A DNA stretch of 64,000 nucleotides from Xylogone sp. PMI_703 (Eukaryota > Ascomycota > Leotiomycetes). Shown here piece by piece: positions 36,696 through 48,029 of this stretch. Location: NCBI GenBank assembly GCA_021399445.1, contig JAJTUQ010000005.1:3472001-3536000 (forward strand), in the 5' to 3' direction. Under the pieces are notes generated by a model, which was not told where the DNA came from, ran no database searches, and saw only the letters and a list, made by a program, of their open reading frames with translations. The stretch's first letter is position 1. Each line of letters starts with the position of its first letter. Position numbers and translations under genes: made by a program.

Positions 36696-39042
36696 TCATG
36701 ATACTGCATTATTCGTAACCACACGAATTGCCTCGTATGCACCAATACTGAAGGTTATAGAAGTTCCGCTTGTGGTATACGAGACGGTAGAATCCTTCAC
36801 CCAGCTAGAGCCACTGTAGTATCCGGATTGCACAGATGATATGCCATAAGTCGTAATTCCGGAGAGTGTATGAGTAGCCGTGCCGGTGCTTAACAGAGCA
36901 ACTTCTTTGCTGCTTCTGATATCCACAATACCGACGATAGGGTAGTTAGATGGCTTATATGTTATACCAACCTTGCCAAATGAAGATGAGACACTCGTTT
37001 GATTCCAGAATATGTTTAAAAAGTCGAGATCTGTACCCCCTGCGGCTCTGGGGGCCTTGGTTGCCAGGTCTTCAGAGATCTTCAGGAGCATGTTATTAGT
37101 ATTGATCACGTCCTGCACATAAGACCCGTGAGCAACGGGGGCTATAATCTCCTAAACTTGGGTTTTTAGGTACGTACAGCCCAAAATTGTCTGAGCTCAT
37201 GTAGTCATAGACGTTGTAAGTGGCTCCCCCGGCAAGTGTAGCAAGAAGCAGGCCTTGCCCTGTGGTATACTGTCCTCCATTCTCCATGATCATGGGGAAA
37301 TTATCTCCCCTTGCAAACAATTTGTTGTCCCAAGTTACTGCGTGGCCAAAATCAAATGCTGAAGTGAATGAATCACTGTAAGGGTCATAACCAACAAAGT
37401 CAAGGCTGGTACCTACAAGCGGCCTCTGATTCTCGTTGTATGAGGAGTGGGCGGCATCGACTCCTCTGAAGTCATTTGACCTAGTCCAGATAGGATAATT
37501 GGATTTCTTGACACCGTTCGCAAGGTTGATGCAGTACTCCCACATTGTTCGGTCGACAAAGTCTTGTACTGAGGCAAACTGGCTCAAAGCAGCCCATGTC
37601 TTCGGATTGTGCCAGGCCGTGAATGACGAACCGTGAAACTTTTGAATGGCTGGCTCGTTGGCGACGTCAATACCAATCACGGTCTTCTTGTTACCATGTG
37701 CGCTATTGTACGAAGCGATATGATTCATCATCTCTTTAATAGCACGCTTCTCTTGTGCCCTTGTTGTGAGATCATTCTTATCCAGGAAATACCAATAAAC
37801 GCCATAGGCTGGGTCGGTGTTCTTGGAGAAGGCTGGAGTGTGTGACCCGTCTGAATTGACCTTTTCATTCTTGGTATTTAAGAAAGCAAAATAGGGAACA
37901 CGGCTATCCATAGTAACGCCTGTAGAGTCAGAACCAAACCAGATCGGCTCCAGCTTAATACCTGCGTCCTCAGCCCACCCGATCAAGGTATCAACGTAAG
38001 TCCAGTCAAAGCGGTCTTGGTCTGATAACACGAGTTGGGGTGGTCGTGTTCCTTTGGCGCTGGTCATGGATGCACCGACAGCAACGCCTGTGTCATTTGT
38101 CGAGGCTTGAAGGATGAAGGTTGCGACCTTGCCAGGACAATGATTCTTTACAAAGTCAGAGACGTCAAAGTCGTAGTACGCCTCGCTAAGTATGAGATCC
38201 CAGGAAGGACTACTTGAGGTTAAGAAGTAATCAGCACCTTCTGTGCCAGCGATATCAACGACGTTATGATTCGGTGCGTTGACCCAGGTAATAGAAGTAG
38301 CCGACCAGCTGTTGTTGGTGATTCCGTACAAGTTAGCTTGGAAAGCTGCGGAATTTGTGGCTCCCGAATCCACGTAGGTGCGTACTTTAGCTGCGTCGAT
38401 GCTGTCGGTGTAACTTGAAAAGTCAAATTTGATGTAAGTCAGCTCCTTATTACTCTCAGTACCATGTTGGTATCCAATCAAGTTCGAGGTGCTCGATGCA
38501 AAGTTTTGAGTTGAGTAACTTCCACCACGAATATACGTCGACTCGCTAGCATTAAAGGACTTGTCTGGCTGGATGTTCGACCAGAAGATTTGAGTATTTA
38601 CAGCCGTGAACCCGTCGTCTGCGACTTGTTGGTACAAGGGTTTGATCTTGGACTCAGTATATCCCCAAACATCTCGGAGTTTATCTGCGCGAAGCTGAAT
38701 ACCGTTGAAGAAGAATGGTTCATCACCAACCCTAAGGACGAAGCGGTCGTAGTCGCCCAGGGAAGTGTCTACATAGGAGATTGGGGCCAGGGTAGGCGTG
38801 GACGGTTTGAGGTTCGGGTCGATAGCCGGAGTCGATGCTGCATGGACAGAAGGTATCACTATTGCCATGCACGCGGCTGCGGTGACCGCGCGCAGGAGGA
38901 TTTGGCGTCTAGTGGAGCGCAAGGAACGCAATGGCTCTATGTCACTATTATTGCAATGCTCGACCTAGATCTTCTTGGCTATGGAGTCCTGCATACCTTG
39001 ACCTTGCGCGGCGACATCATCTTCAACCACAGTCGTAATCAT
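36696..39042 (-). CDS. Clan-A-like glycoside hydrolase (DUF4978-like) with inserted DNRLRE domain; one frameshift
   Basis: Exon 38997-39042 and a very long exon 36696-38936, over a 60-bp intron. The N-terminus has an Arg-Arg motif (STRRQILLRAV) and a hydrophobic Ala-rich run ending VHAAS, a probable signal. The TIM-barrel carries IGIDVANEPA (acid/base Glu in NEP) and MIMENGG (likely nucleophile Glu). Between NTQIFWSNIQP and FDWTYVDTLIGWAED, where such enzymes normally have a short loop, sits about 160 residues of DNRLRE type (TYIKFDFSSYT, SITWVNAP, YYDFDVSDFV). The frame slips by one base in a run of five C (37137-37141, read as G on the plus strand); removing one restores GDYSPVAHGSYVQDV. 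Substrate unknown. Nearly intronless, unlike its neighbours. Confidence 0.72.
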
Positions 39043-40241
39043 CCTCACTGGTCTAAAGGAACAAAGAACTGAGTGCCAGCTGGTGCTTTGTTGGCACCTT
39101 AGAAATGGGAGAATGCTGGCTCCCTTTGGTAAGTTTCTTATATCTATAGTACTTCAAGACGAGCACATTATGGTGTTTTATATGTGTAAACTAGAAAGAA
39201 TCAGTTAGGTGCCACTTCCTACTCATGTGCCTGCCACAAACGTCTCTGTAACCGGCGTCGTATTTGATGTAGCGCAGATTTTGATGCATATTGTAGTAGT
39301 TCTGCCACAAGACGTTAGCGACTCTGGGGTAATTACACGTACAGTGGAGCCCTGTATGCACGGGGAAATGACTCTCCACGACTTGAGCTTCGTGTAATCC
39401 CTCGTATCTTGGTGATAACCGCGTACGGATATGATAGCTCGGTATCCAGGTGCGCAGCGCTCCGTCTAACTCAGCTCCAATAGCATATGTCTTCCGAGTT
39501 GCGGATGAGACACCTCCAAGCATCATTTACATTCATTAGACTCTCCAGACGCCTCTTCCGTCTCCGTCAGTTACGGCTATATGCCCATCGGCGCATGAGA
39601 CGGCTAGACGGCTCTGATAGTCAAGGATATTCCTCGGGGAACGCGGAACCGAGTTGTTCTCCGTCTTTCAACGACAAGAGAGCACCCCAGCATACGAGAT
39701 CTCATTTTCGAGGGCGTAGGAGTAATGTGAGATACTGTCAGTAAAGAGAAACATTTCAGTTTCATACTTGTAAGTACCCGTGATCCGTGGCAGCCCCCAG
39801 CAGCTCCCCAGGATATCACAGGGAGATTCGCCTGAGGGGTTGAATGCCCTACCTTCAACCATCACTCTTGCCCTATTTAGCGTTACTATCACGAACTGTT
39901 AGCAATACTTCCATAGCTGCCTCTGATACACTCAAGCTCAGAGCCTGTCATCATATTATTCGACGTGCCAATTGCCCATTTTATACCAGGCAAAGACCGC
40001 TCATCAAAATCGATTTTTCATTAAAAACTAGCTAGGGACAATATAAGTGGTATACCACCAGTCTCGATGTTGTGCTCAACTATTCGCGAAACGCACATTG
40101 CTGTGGTTATTGCGAAAAGTGATAAAATATGCCGTCTGTAGCGTATTTACCCCCTCGATAGACAAGTGGTGGTATTTCCATTATTGAAATGAAAATGAAA
40201 AGAGGTACGGAAATAAATTTGAAAGTTATATCTGTGGGCAA
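39043..40241. other. 1.2 kb with unassigned minus-strand frames
   Basis: Minus-strand frames at 39191-39526 and 39668-39892 have protein-like composition but no motif I know and no obvious joint splice model. The right part is AT-rich. Possibly a decayed gene. Confidence 0.25.
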
Positions 40242-41054
40242 TTACTCTCCTAATAATCTAGCAATCTTCTGGACTGCCTGTTTATCCCCTTCGATCGTCT
40301 CCGCCAATTTCTCATCTACCCATTCATCTGTCCAACCACCACCAAAGTCAATCAGCCAAGCATCGTCATTCACATCAATTAGAACATTGTCTGCCTTGCC
40401 ATCTCCCCAGACTACTCCGATTTCATGTAGCATCTCAACCGTCTCCTTTATTTGAGACGCCCATTTAGACCTGAGTGCGTGTGGGACGGTGTTAATTTCA
40501 ATGCCTCGTAGGGTAGACCGTTGGGTGCAAGGATTAGAACAGATGAACTCTTCTAAAATCCCAATAATTGCCCCAGTTCTTGAGGTAACAAGTCCCACCA
40601 GCTTAGGTACTCGAAGACGACGAGCTCCAAGATCGACTGAGGATGTTCGACTGAGACAATCAAACTCACGCTGAACAGCCTTTCGAGTAATCCTACCGGC
40701 AATCTTGCAGCATCTCTCTTTTTGTTCTACAACGACCTTCGCAATAAAGTTTGCGCGGAATCTTTTTAAGACCTGAATATCCTTCGCACAAAATCGTGGG
40801 AGGCTCGAGTCTAAAATCTGTAGTATGAACTGTTGAGTTTCCTGGACTTCATCTTCTGACTTGACGATCTGGGACCTTCCATCAACTGTGATCAGCTGGA
40901 AATAAAATGCTTCGGGGTTCAGTAAAGAATCCAGATTGGCCGGGTATATATCATGTTTGTGAGGCGCTAGCTTTTTAAATAGTGACAGGCCAGCTTCACA
41001 GACAACGTCGCCAATCTCATCTTGGATTTCCATCTCCCGATCAGCATCCCCCAT
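40242..41054 (-). CDS. Protein kinase-like protein (fungal type)
   Basis: A 270-residue frame with a kinase-like C-lobe: MLHEIGVVWGDGKADNVLID is the catalytic loop (Asp and the downstream Asn kept, but the His of HxD replaced by Trp), and WLIDFGGGWTDEWVD is the metal-binding DFG segment. The N-lobe has FIAKVVVEQ and GIIGILEEF-like strands (IIGILEEFI seen). A second frame at 41057-41281 and a splice at about 41320 seem to be its N-terminal domain, but they join only with a one-base shift near 41090, so the 5' half is either frameshifted or badly modelled. Such kinases are frequent in accessory regions of ascomycetes. Target unknown. Confidence 0.65.
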   Translation of the reverse strand: MGDADREMEIQDEIGDVVCEAGLSLFKKLAPHKHDIYPANLDSLLNPEAFYFQLITVDGRSQIVKSEDEVQETQQFILQILDSSLPRFCAKDIQVLKRFRANFIAKVVVEQKERCCKIAGRITRKAVQREFDCLSRTSSVDLGARRLRVPKLVGLVTSRTGAIIGILEEFICSNPCTQRSTLRGIEINTVPHALRSKWASQIKETVEMLHEIGVVWGDGKADNVLIDVNDDAWLIDFGGGWTDEWVDEKLAETIEGDKQAVQKIARLLGE

Positions 41055-41056
41055 AC

Positions 41057-41320
41057 TCAGAGCAGCATCGAGTTTCGAAGGAGTGACCCTTCAACTGTGT
41101 CTCCGGAAGAGTTACTGGAAGATATGACCACTTCGAATCGTTTGCCATTACAATCAATAGACATTTCGTAATCGCATCCAATTCCATAGTCGCATCTCAC
41201 AATGGCGAGAGTAAATTGCCCGTCCTCTGTCATCTGCTGTATATATCGATCGATCCTTCCGGGGATGATATAGCCAACCACTTTACAACCGTATTCCCTA
41301 AGAGAAAAGTATTTGTCAAG
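41057..41320 (-). CDS. Probable N-terminal domain exon of the kinase-like gene
   Basis: Frame reading YLDKYFSLREYGCKVVGYIIPGR from a TTTCAG acceptor, ending SSGDTVEGS and then running out of frame into the kinase-like ORF (whose own upstream frame begins VTPSKLDAALS). I see no GT-AG intron of normal size to join them. Coordinates are approximate. Confidence 0.35.
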   Translation of the reverse strand, partial: LDKYFSLREYGCKVVGYIIPGRIDRYIQQMTEDGQFTLAIVRCDYGIGCDYEMSIDCNGKRFEVVISSSNSSGDTVEGSLLRNSMLL

Positions 41321-41940
41321 GTACTGAAAGCCAGCAGGGCCACCATACAGCTAGGTATTATGATCAAAACTTCTTACGAAACATACATAGATTAGCGCCT
41401 GGCGAGCCTAAGCGACCTAGCTTTCAATAGTATAATAATTGAGACTTAATTTCCGGTCGAGAGTTCTGAATACAACATTCCTTCAAAAATGGATTACACA
41501 CAGTTATCTTCTATAGCGGTATTCACTTCCAAATTGGATAACCTGCTTTGAGCTTTTGATTTGAACGTTATAGAGAGATTATAAGGTTAAAAAGATATGA
41601 TTATACCTAAATACCGGAACATAAGCCTCAAAGCCTCTAGTCCGACTCCATCGTCGCTGACACGTATCTATCCATTTGTCCCTCTCTTAATTCAATGCTA
41701 ATGGTATTCCTGGTTCATCCTTGCGGATCTGGCTTCTATATGATGCACGATCATCGAGTCCATGTAAAATACGATTTCTTCTTTGAAATATGCTGGTATT
41801 CCGCCTAAGAAATTGCTAAATATACTTGTGAAAATAGAGCTAGAGCCTGAACATACCTGCGGAAGAGTGACTTTATACTGATCTCTTTTGAGCTACTTAT
41901 GGGATCAGAAGGGCATGGAGTGTTATATAATTAAGTCGCA
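41321..41940. other. Intergenic, 620 bp
   Basis: AT-rich, no assignable gene or repeat. Confidence 0.3.
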
Positions 41941-42156
41941 TCATATCCGTACCTGCACAGAATATTGATTCTGGTTTTGAAATATTGAATCAAGTGCCTT
42001 CTTCAATTCGCCCCCGCTTACATACTTGGCAGGGATGGTCACAGAGCCTCCGCCGTCGTCGCATTCCTCACACTCTGCAACTTGAATGATAGAAGCAAAA
42101 CTAGATGTTTTAGTCACAATGGAATCTTTGAATCGAGATGCCTCATAGTCGCCCAT
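41941..42156 (-). CDS. 71-residue microprotein A, paralogue of the one at 45.6 kb
   Basis: Starting at the Met codon at 42156, the product has an N-terminal part with a short acidic Cys patch (CEECDDGGG). It ends with the block KYVSGGELKKALDSIF followed by QYSVQVRI at the very C-terminus. The same block, also C-terminal, occurs at 45613-45780. No signal peptide or membrane span. Family not recognised. The shared C-terminal block in two genes on either side of a kinase gene argues that both are real. Confidence 0.5.
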   Translation of the reverse strand: MGDYEASRFKDSIVTKTSSFASIIQVAECEECDDGGGSVTIPAKYVSGGELKKALDSIFQNQNQYSVQVRI

Positions 42157-43222
42157 TGTAGTACCTCGGCGGATAGTTTGATTCCGGGACGGCTTTTTGA
42201 TAAACGAACAAGACAGTGATCGAGCTTCAAGTGAATGAATAAGTCTTGGCCAATTTTTTATCGGGATCACCAGCCCAACTAGGGTAAAACTTTGATTGAA
42301 TTATTATGGCATCTAGAAATCTCGAATGGCCTTTGTCTGCATATAGCTTGAATTTAACACAATACAGTTTCGAGATCGAGCCTTGTAGCCCCTCCAAAAT
42401 GCGGCTCCGCACAGCTCAACGTAGCTGAGACAACTCAACAAGCGGGGCAAAGATGCGTTGGCTTTACACAGGACTACTTAGCTGTAACCAAATATAATTG
42501 CTACTAATCAGCCTATCCTAGTTGGCCGACTAAAGGAAGACAGCCATGAATGGTAGCTCTTTGTCTAAACTTTGGAATGAGCCTGACAAGGCTACTCGCA
42601 ATTTGCCTAGAGATGTAAGCCTGCGACTCAGCCATCATGTGGAGGGCGCACACCGGGCGATATCTTCGGTGTAAGTTGATCAAGTGTCTGCGGCTGGAGT
42701 TGCTACAGCTAGTTACGGTGTGAGGCTTTATTCTTGAAGAATGATAAAACTAGTATATTTTCTTTTTCTAGGCCTCATCTCTCACCGATGGGCGTACAAA
42801 ACTGGCCTTGCGGATTGTTTGTGAATTCTTACAATTGAGTTTTGTGACTGCACACACATTCTGCAAGCCTTGTGGCTGATTTCCTGGTATTATGACCGAC
42901 TTCGCGAGGCAAGTATACTGTTCCCTAAGGCTCATTAGCTATTAGATTTCAAGGCAATCATGAAGGCAATGATCGCCTTTGCTGCCTTCCCGGTATGCTG
43001 GTAGTTGTAATTCTTTAGAACTTAGAAAAGCCTCAGATTCACCGCAAGCCCGAATGAATATATGAGTGTGGCGTAGATCACGTATCCTTTCAAAGCCTTC
43101 TTCAAGCCTCAAGCACTACTTTCTCCTTACTTTCCCTTTCTCGTGTAACGCCCCATAGTTCTATAATACTAGCCACGCATCGTAGAGGGAAGACTCATCA
43201 ATCCCCGCAAACAAGGCTCAGT
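42157..43222. other. Intergenic, 1.07 kb
   Basis: Promoters of the microprotein (left) and of the kinase gene (right, with a CT-rich stretch near 43110-43150). Nothing else recognised. Confidence 0.35.
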
Positions 43223-45178
43223 ATGGAGACTCAGACACAGGTAATTTCGTTATTGCTAACTATTGTTCTTCGCTTCAGATATTGGCTTAGTCCTATCTTT
43301 TTCGGCACCATGGGTTCCATTGACGGTGCTATCAGTCCCACTGAGTGGCCACGGCCAAGTAGACTCGGCCTGCAGGACCAAAGGGTCTCAATATGCGAGG
43401 ATCGTGGAGAGAAATTCTTTTACCAGGACTATCCTCCCAAGGCTCCCCGCGCTTGCACGAAGCCAGTCCCACCCGATGAAGGAAATCAAGTGATCTCATC
43501 TATTGGTACCGAACTTGATGAGGCTTTGCAGCCGTATCCAGCCAACTCGATACATTCCCACTTCCTTCCCCGTAACAAATTCCAATCAATTATGACAGCT
43601 GAGCGAGTATTCTGGGCCATTTCGGGCCTTAAATGTTGCGAGAAGCTGACTTTAGACGAAAAGAATGATCTTGCAAGAGCAGTTTGTATTGGCGGTCAGA
43701 AGTGGTGTCAACAGCCTTGTCTCAAGCTCCTCGCTGCGTTAATAGCCACCGAACTTCAAGAACACTTTCTCGAATTTGTCAATGACGGTATTACGGATAG
43801 TTGTCTCCCGTTCAAATTCGTTGCGAATGCGAATGCGAATGCTCTTGAGTGTCGAAATAATCATCATCAACATCCAAAGATAGAAGCCTGCTTGAAGAAA
43901 CGAAGACATTACCAAGCTTTGTGCCAGTGGTCCTATAAGTTATCAGCCCTATACTTCAAATTCGAGCGAGGTCACCACACCCATTATATATTGGATATTA
44001 ACGATATCTTACCAATTGTTGGAGGAAACGTAGTGCGTTCGCAAAATTCATCGCACTCAGGAGCTACCGATAATAAAGAGGGAGGATTTAGTACTGTTCA
44101 GCGCGTAATGTTTCATGAAGGTCATTCCAATTTTCAGGACTACGATGTAAGACACTTGATACTTCATTTTGGGAAAGAATAGATTACTGATCTAGATCAC
44201 TTGTTAATTCAGAGCAAACAATATTTTGCACTAAAACGACTACACACTTCTGATGAAGACAGTTTCAATAAAGAGCTTGCATCTTTGCTCAGCTTCCAGG
44301 GCCACCCAGATACGCATCTAATTAGGCTGCTCGTCACATTCGAGGTCAGGGGAGGAGGAAATGGCATGCCAACATTTTACCTGGTATTCCCTTGGGCCCA
44401 AGGAGATCTCTGGCATTTTTGGAAGATGTACCAAGCTCCGAGCGATCGGTTCTCTCGCTGTGTATGGATGGCCGAGCAGTGCTATGGACTTGGTCGAGCA
44501 TTAGGGAGAGTGCACAATGATCGAGAAGAACACCTCAAACGGCTCAACGATTTTTCAAATGAAGACCACGATTTGTATGGGAGACATGGAGACGTCAAGG
44601 CTGATAACGTACTCTACTTTGAAAAGGAGGATAAGCTTGTTATAAGTGACTTTGGCTTGGGACGACTTCATACCAAAATCTCCAGGTCTAATCAAGACCC
44701 AAAAGCCCTCGACAAGACGGCTACTTACCGTGCACCTGAATTCGACACTATTGGGGGTAAAATTTCTCGCGCCTCGGATATATTCTCTCTGGGCTGCATG
44801 TTTTTAGAATTTCTCACTTGGTATTTGCTAGGCTGGGAAGATGTCTCCGAGTCGTTTTCCCGCCATAGAATGGAAAAGGATAAATATGGTTTCGAGTCTG
44901 ATACCTTTTTTCGCATCGAAGAAACACCGACAGGCATCACAACACCAATTCTCAAACCTGGGGTTGTTGAGTGGATATGGAAACTTCGACAAAGCCAGTA
45001 TTGCAATCAGTATATCCTTGATTTTCTCGATCTTATTGAGAAGCGCATGCTTCACCCGGACTCACGAAAAAGGATTAAGTCAGCGCAACTAGTCCACAAA
45101 TTACAACTTTATGTTGATTCCTGTCGTACAGACTCTGAATATTATAAGGAGCAACGCACTCTCTCCCCGCCAGAGTAG
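43223..45178 (+). CDS. Serine/threonine protein kinase, fungal accessory type
   Basis: Two exons, 43223-44146 and 44213-45178, give 629 residues; an alternative start is Met at 43310. The first 275 residues are a helical N-terminal region without known domain. The kinase domain starts with a Gly-rich GGFSTVQRV, then YFALKRL (Lys), completed across the splice. RHGDVKADNVLYF is the catalytic loop, ISDFGLGRL the DFG segment, TATYRAPEFD the activation-loop end and SRASDIFSLGCMFLEFLTW the F-helix. All catalytic residues are present, so it should be active. Such kinases are frequent in accessory regions of ascomycetes; a role in signalling or non-self response is only a suggestion. Flanked by the two related microprotein genes on the other strand. 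Confidence 0.87.
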
Positions 45179-45612
45179 ATCACGTTTATCCAGCTTATTT
45201 TATGTGATTTGCAAACGGTGGTGTTCTGGGGCGGCGTTTTGGTAGAGGTATGGATTTTGGAACCAAACAGGTCAGTGGTCAGGGAAATATATACCCCTTT
45301 CTTTTTGTGGATCATAGTTTGAGCTGTGCTTGGTTGCGTAGGGGACGCGTAATCGATTTGGTTGAATGGAGAAGGCGCAAATATCTTTGACATATCTCCA
45401 GAATATGTGTATTTTTAGTAGTGAACGTAGATCCGTTTCTCTAGTTCTCCAAATTCATCCTCGGTTAGTGAGCATCATATATTTTTAACTCATACGTCGC
45501 AACGTTTCTTACTCCAGTGATAGGTTTCGGGGTACCTAGAATCCACCTTCCTCCTTTCTCCTTTCACCGAAGTCAGTTGTAATTCACCAGATTATATAAG
45601 GCCAGGCCCAAT
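45179..45612. other. Intergenic, convergent 3' ends
   Basis: 434 bp between the kinase stop and the microprotein B stop; nothing recognised. Confidence 0.35.
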
Positions 45613-45780
45613 TTAACGCACCAGCACCTTATATTGACCCAAACCGTATATCTCGTCAAGAGCTTCCTTCAATTTTCTGGGGTCTGTATATTTCTTCCTT
45701 AACACGTGGCCAGACCAACCGGCAGGGAAATATTTAATGCTGGATGCCAGAACATCGGTTGAAGTTGATTGCGGGGTCAT
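45613..45780 (-). CDS. 55-residue microprotein B, paralogue of microprotein A
   Basis: From Met at 45780 the frame ends in KYTDPRKLKEALDEIYGLGQ followed by YKVLVR and the stop. Aligned with microprotein A it keeps KY, LK, ALD, I, aromatic, QY, V and VR with a one-residue gap, and both stop at the same point. The N-terminal halves do not match. No signal peptide. Family not recognised. The frame extends upstream to 45843, so a longer start is possible. Confidence 0.5.
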   Translation of the reverse strand: MTPQSTSTDVLASSIKYFPAGWSGHVLRKKYTDPRKLKEALDEIYGLGQYKVLVR

Positions 45781-46315
45781 AATTCCTGAAAGTATACTTA
45801 TTTGGAGACCGCTGTGAAAGTATAAAGGCTCGATTCTCAACAAGCATAATATATCTTTGTGATTACTAGTATGACCTTTTCAGTAGACACCCTGACAGCT
45901 GCTGACGAGAGCAAGCACCACACCAGTTTAATATCGCACAAAGAAAAAGAATACAGTTATGCGGCTATCCACCTAAGCATCCATGGAAAAAATTTTCTGG
46001 CTACATAAGTACATAAGTAACCTATCACCGCTTTACACCTTGCAGTACAACACAAAACTGCAGGTGGCGGATTGGCGTGGATGAATTAGAACCCCAATAG
46101 AGCGAAGCGAGGCAGACTCGTACCCGATGGCAAAAGTAACCGCATCGTGTAGGTATCCGAGCGTATAGGTCGGGACAAATCAAGGCCGGGAATGATACAC
46201 ACGAACGTAATATCGGACTTATCTTCCCACTATCAGGTCAGCTGCTACACTGGATCTCGGCTCTGCAGGTTTTGTGTTGTCTCATGCGTACCGATTATCT
46301 CCATACCAAATCTAG
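45781..46315. other. Intergenic, 535 bp
   Basis: Must hold the promoter and probably an unrecognised first exon of the CorA-like gene. No other feature seen. Confidence 0.3.
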
Positions 46316-48029
46316 GTGAGATACCCATCAACTCTCCTCAACAACTTTGACGGATACATTCTCCGAGAATTGTATGTAATGGACTGGGAATCTAATTCGC
46401 TCAATTGGACGGACCATAACTTCACAAACTTCTGCTATGGACTACGAGAGACTACCGTTGTGACAAAACTTGCGGGCGACAAGGCTGGCTCTCAAGTAGT
46501 TTTATTTGCCGCAATCTGTTTGGCGCTTGCTAACCAAACATAGCTGGTTGTCTCAGAAAATCTCGTGACAAGAGACGATTGGGACATATGGTTCAAGAGG
46601 GAAAGTTTTGTTTCTATACTTCACATTAAACGGATAACTAATTGGGTAGGCCTCCTTTCTGCGTCCCGGGGAGAGAAAGAGTGGATTATGTGTTATGTAG
46701 GGATTTCTGTCTTCTTTTCAGTGATTAATAATAAATCTGACCTCTCGATGGCAAGTATCTGTAGCAGGGATCGACCAATTTTTGAGGGAGTTCGAGCAAA
46801 CATCTCAGACCTCCCTTTTGAAAGACGTACATTCACAAAGATTATCCAAAAGTTTAACGTTCATCCAGCAATAACTAGGACAATTGGAAGGGAGATAGCC
46901 TACTTCTCTATACAACATCACGGCGGATATGAAGCGAAAGATGCAAAGATTAGTAAGTCCTCAGTCGCGAGGCTCTTGGGTCGTGCTTATTCTCCAATAG
47001 CATGCACCGCACGAACATCATCAGTACTACCTGATGACATTGCTATCTCCTCAACCTTTTTTCCTGGGTCTTGTCTGAATTTAGCACTTATATATGGCTG
47101 TAATGAGAAACAAAAACAGCAGATTATGCACCGAATAGAGGCCTTCAATTTGGCCTACAACCACCCAATACTACTGCCAGGGTTACTTGCTGAGTTAGAA
47201 CGAATCCGCTTATTTGATCAAGTTGACAGCTTACTTGATAACTTTACATTCCGTGCATGGGCTGAGAGAGAACTTGACCTCGATACAAATAAGGCTAAAC
47301 TGACTTCCTTTCTAAAATTATGTTTCGATAGTCGCGAGCTTATTGATCAGATGCAATCAGTGAAAAAACAGCTGGCCAAGATGATCACTGAGATTACCAA
47401 ATTTGGAGAATCATTATTTCAGCAACCTATGAACAACTCAACAGTTCTCGAATTTGAAAGGCTCAAACTTGCCGGGAACCAAATCAGCTCTCGGCTGGAC
47501 GAGATTTTGAGTGAATTCGATGATAAGATTGATAATTGTAATATGATAATTGATAATATGTCATTGACGATGCAAACGGTAATCCAATCCACCGCACTAT
47601 AAATACTCTCTAGCTAAAGTATTTACAAGATATGGAATCACTTCGCCCGCGAGGATAATAAGGTGAATCTAAGGCTAGCACGCTCCAACACCGAGCTTTC
47701 CCACGAAATGAAATATGATAGTTCTCAAATGCGGTCGATTGCATTGCTCACTATGGTTTTCCTTCCATTGTCTACTGTGGCGGTAAGATGGACAGCACCC
47801 ATTATAAATCTGCGAGCCAAGTCACTAACAGGCTTAGTCCATATTCTCTACTACCTTATTTAACTGGAATGCGCCTGATGGTCAGAGCGTTGTTTCAGCT
47901 TACATATGGATATTTGTGGTTATTTCAGTTGGCCTTACTAGTATAACTGTGGGTACCTGGTATCTAGTAACGCATCGTAGTAAACAGAGCTCGCATAGCC
48001 TAGAGTTTATGATGAATGATATCGTATAA
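46316..48029 (+). CDS. CorA-like membrane protein (5' end unresolved)
   Basis: Exons 46316-46495, 46544 to about 47580, about 47626-47782 and 47838-48029. The third part carries YKIWNHFAREDNKVNLRLAR and SSQMRSIALLTMVFLPLSTVA, the typical coiled-coil exit and first membrane span of fungal CorA-like proteins. The last exon gives the second span (WIFVVISVGLTSITVGTWYL) and a short tail. The intron at 46496-46543 has a perfect TGCTAAC branch and CATAG end. Two problems remain: the first exon starts at an acceptor, so the true start is upstream; and the joint near 47580-47626 is one base out of phase with the only good sites. The canonical GMN loop of true CorA is not evident, so Mg2+ transport is doubtful. 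Confidence 0.7.

Noticed and set aside
43241..43278. Short intron in the first codons of the kinase gene
   Set aside because: Removing GTAATT...TTCAG (38 nt) leads at once to an in-frame stop, so it could only be in a 5' UTR with the start at 43310.
46541..46543. TAG thought to be another nonsense codon
   Set aside because: It is the end of a normal 48-nt intron (GTAGTT donor, TGCTAAC branch, CATAG acceptor) that keeps phase.
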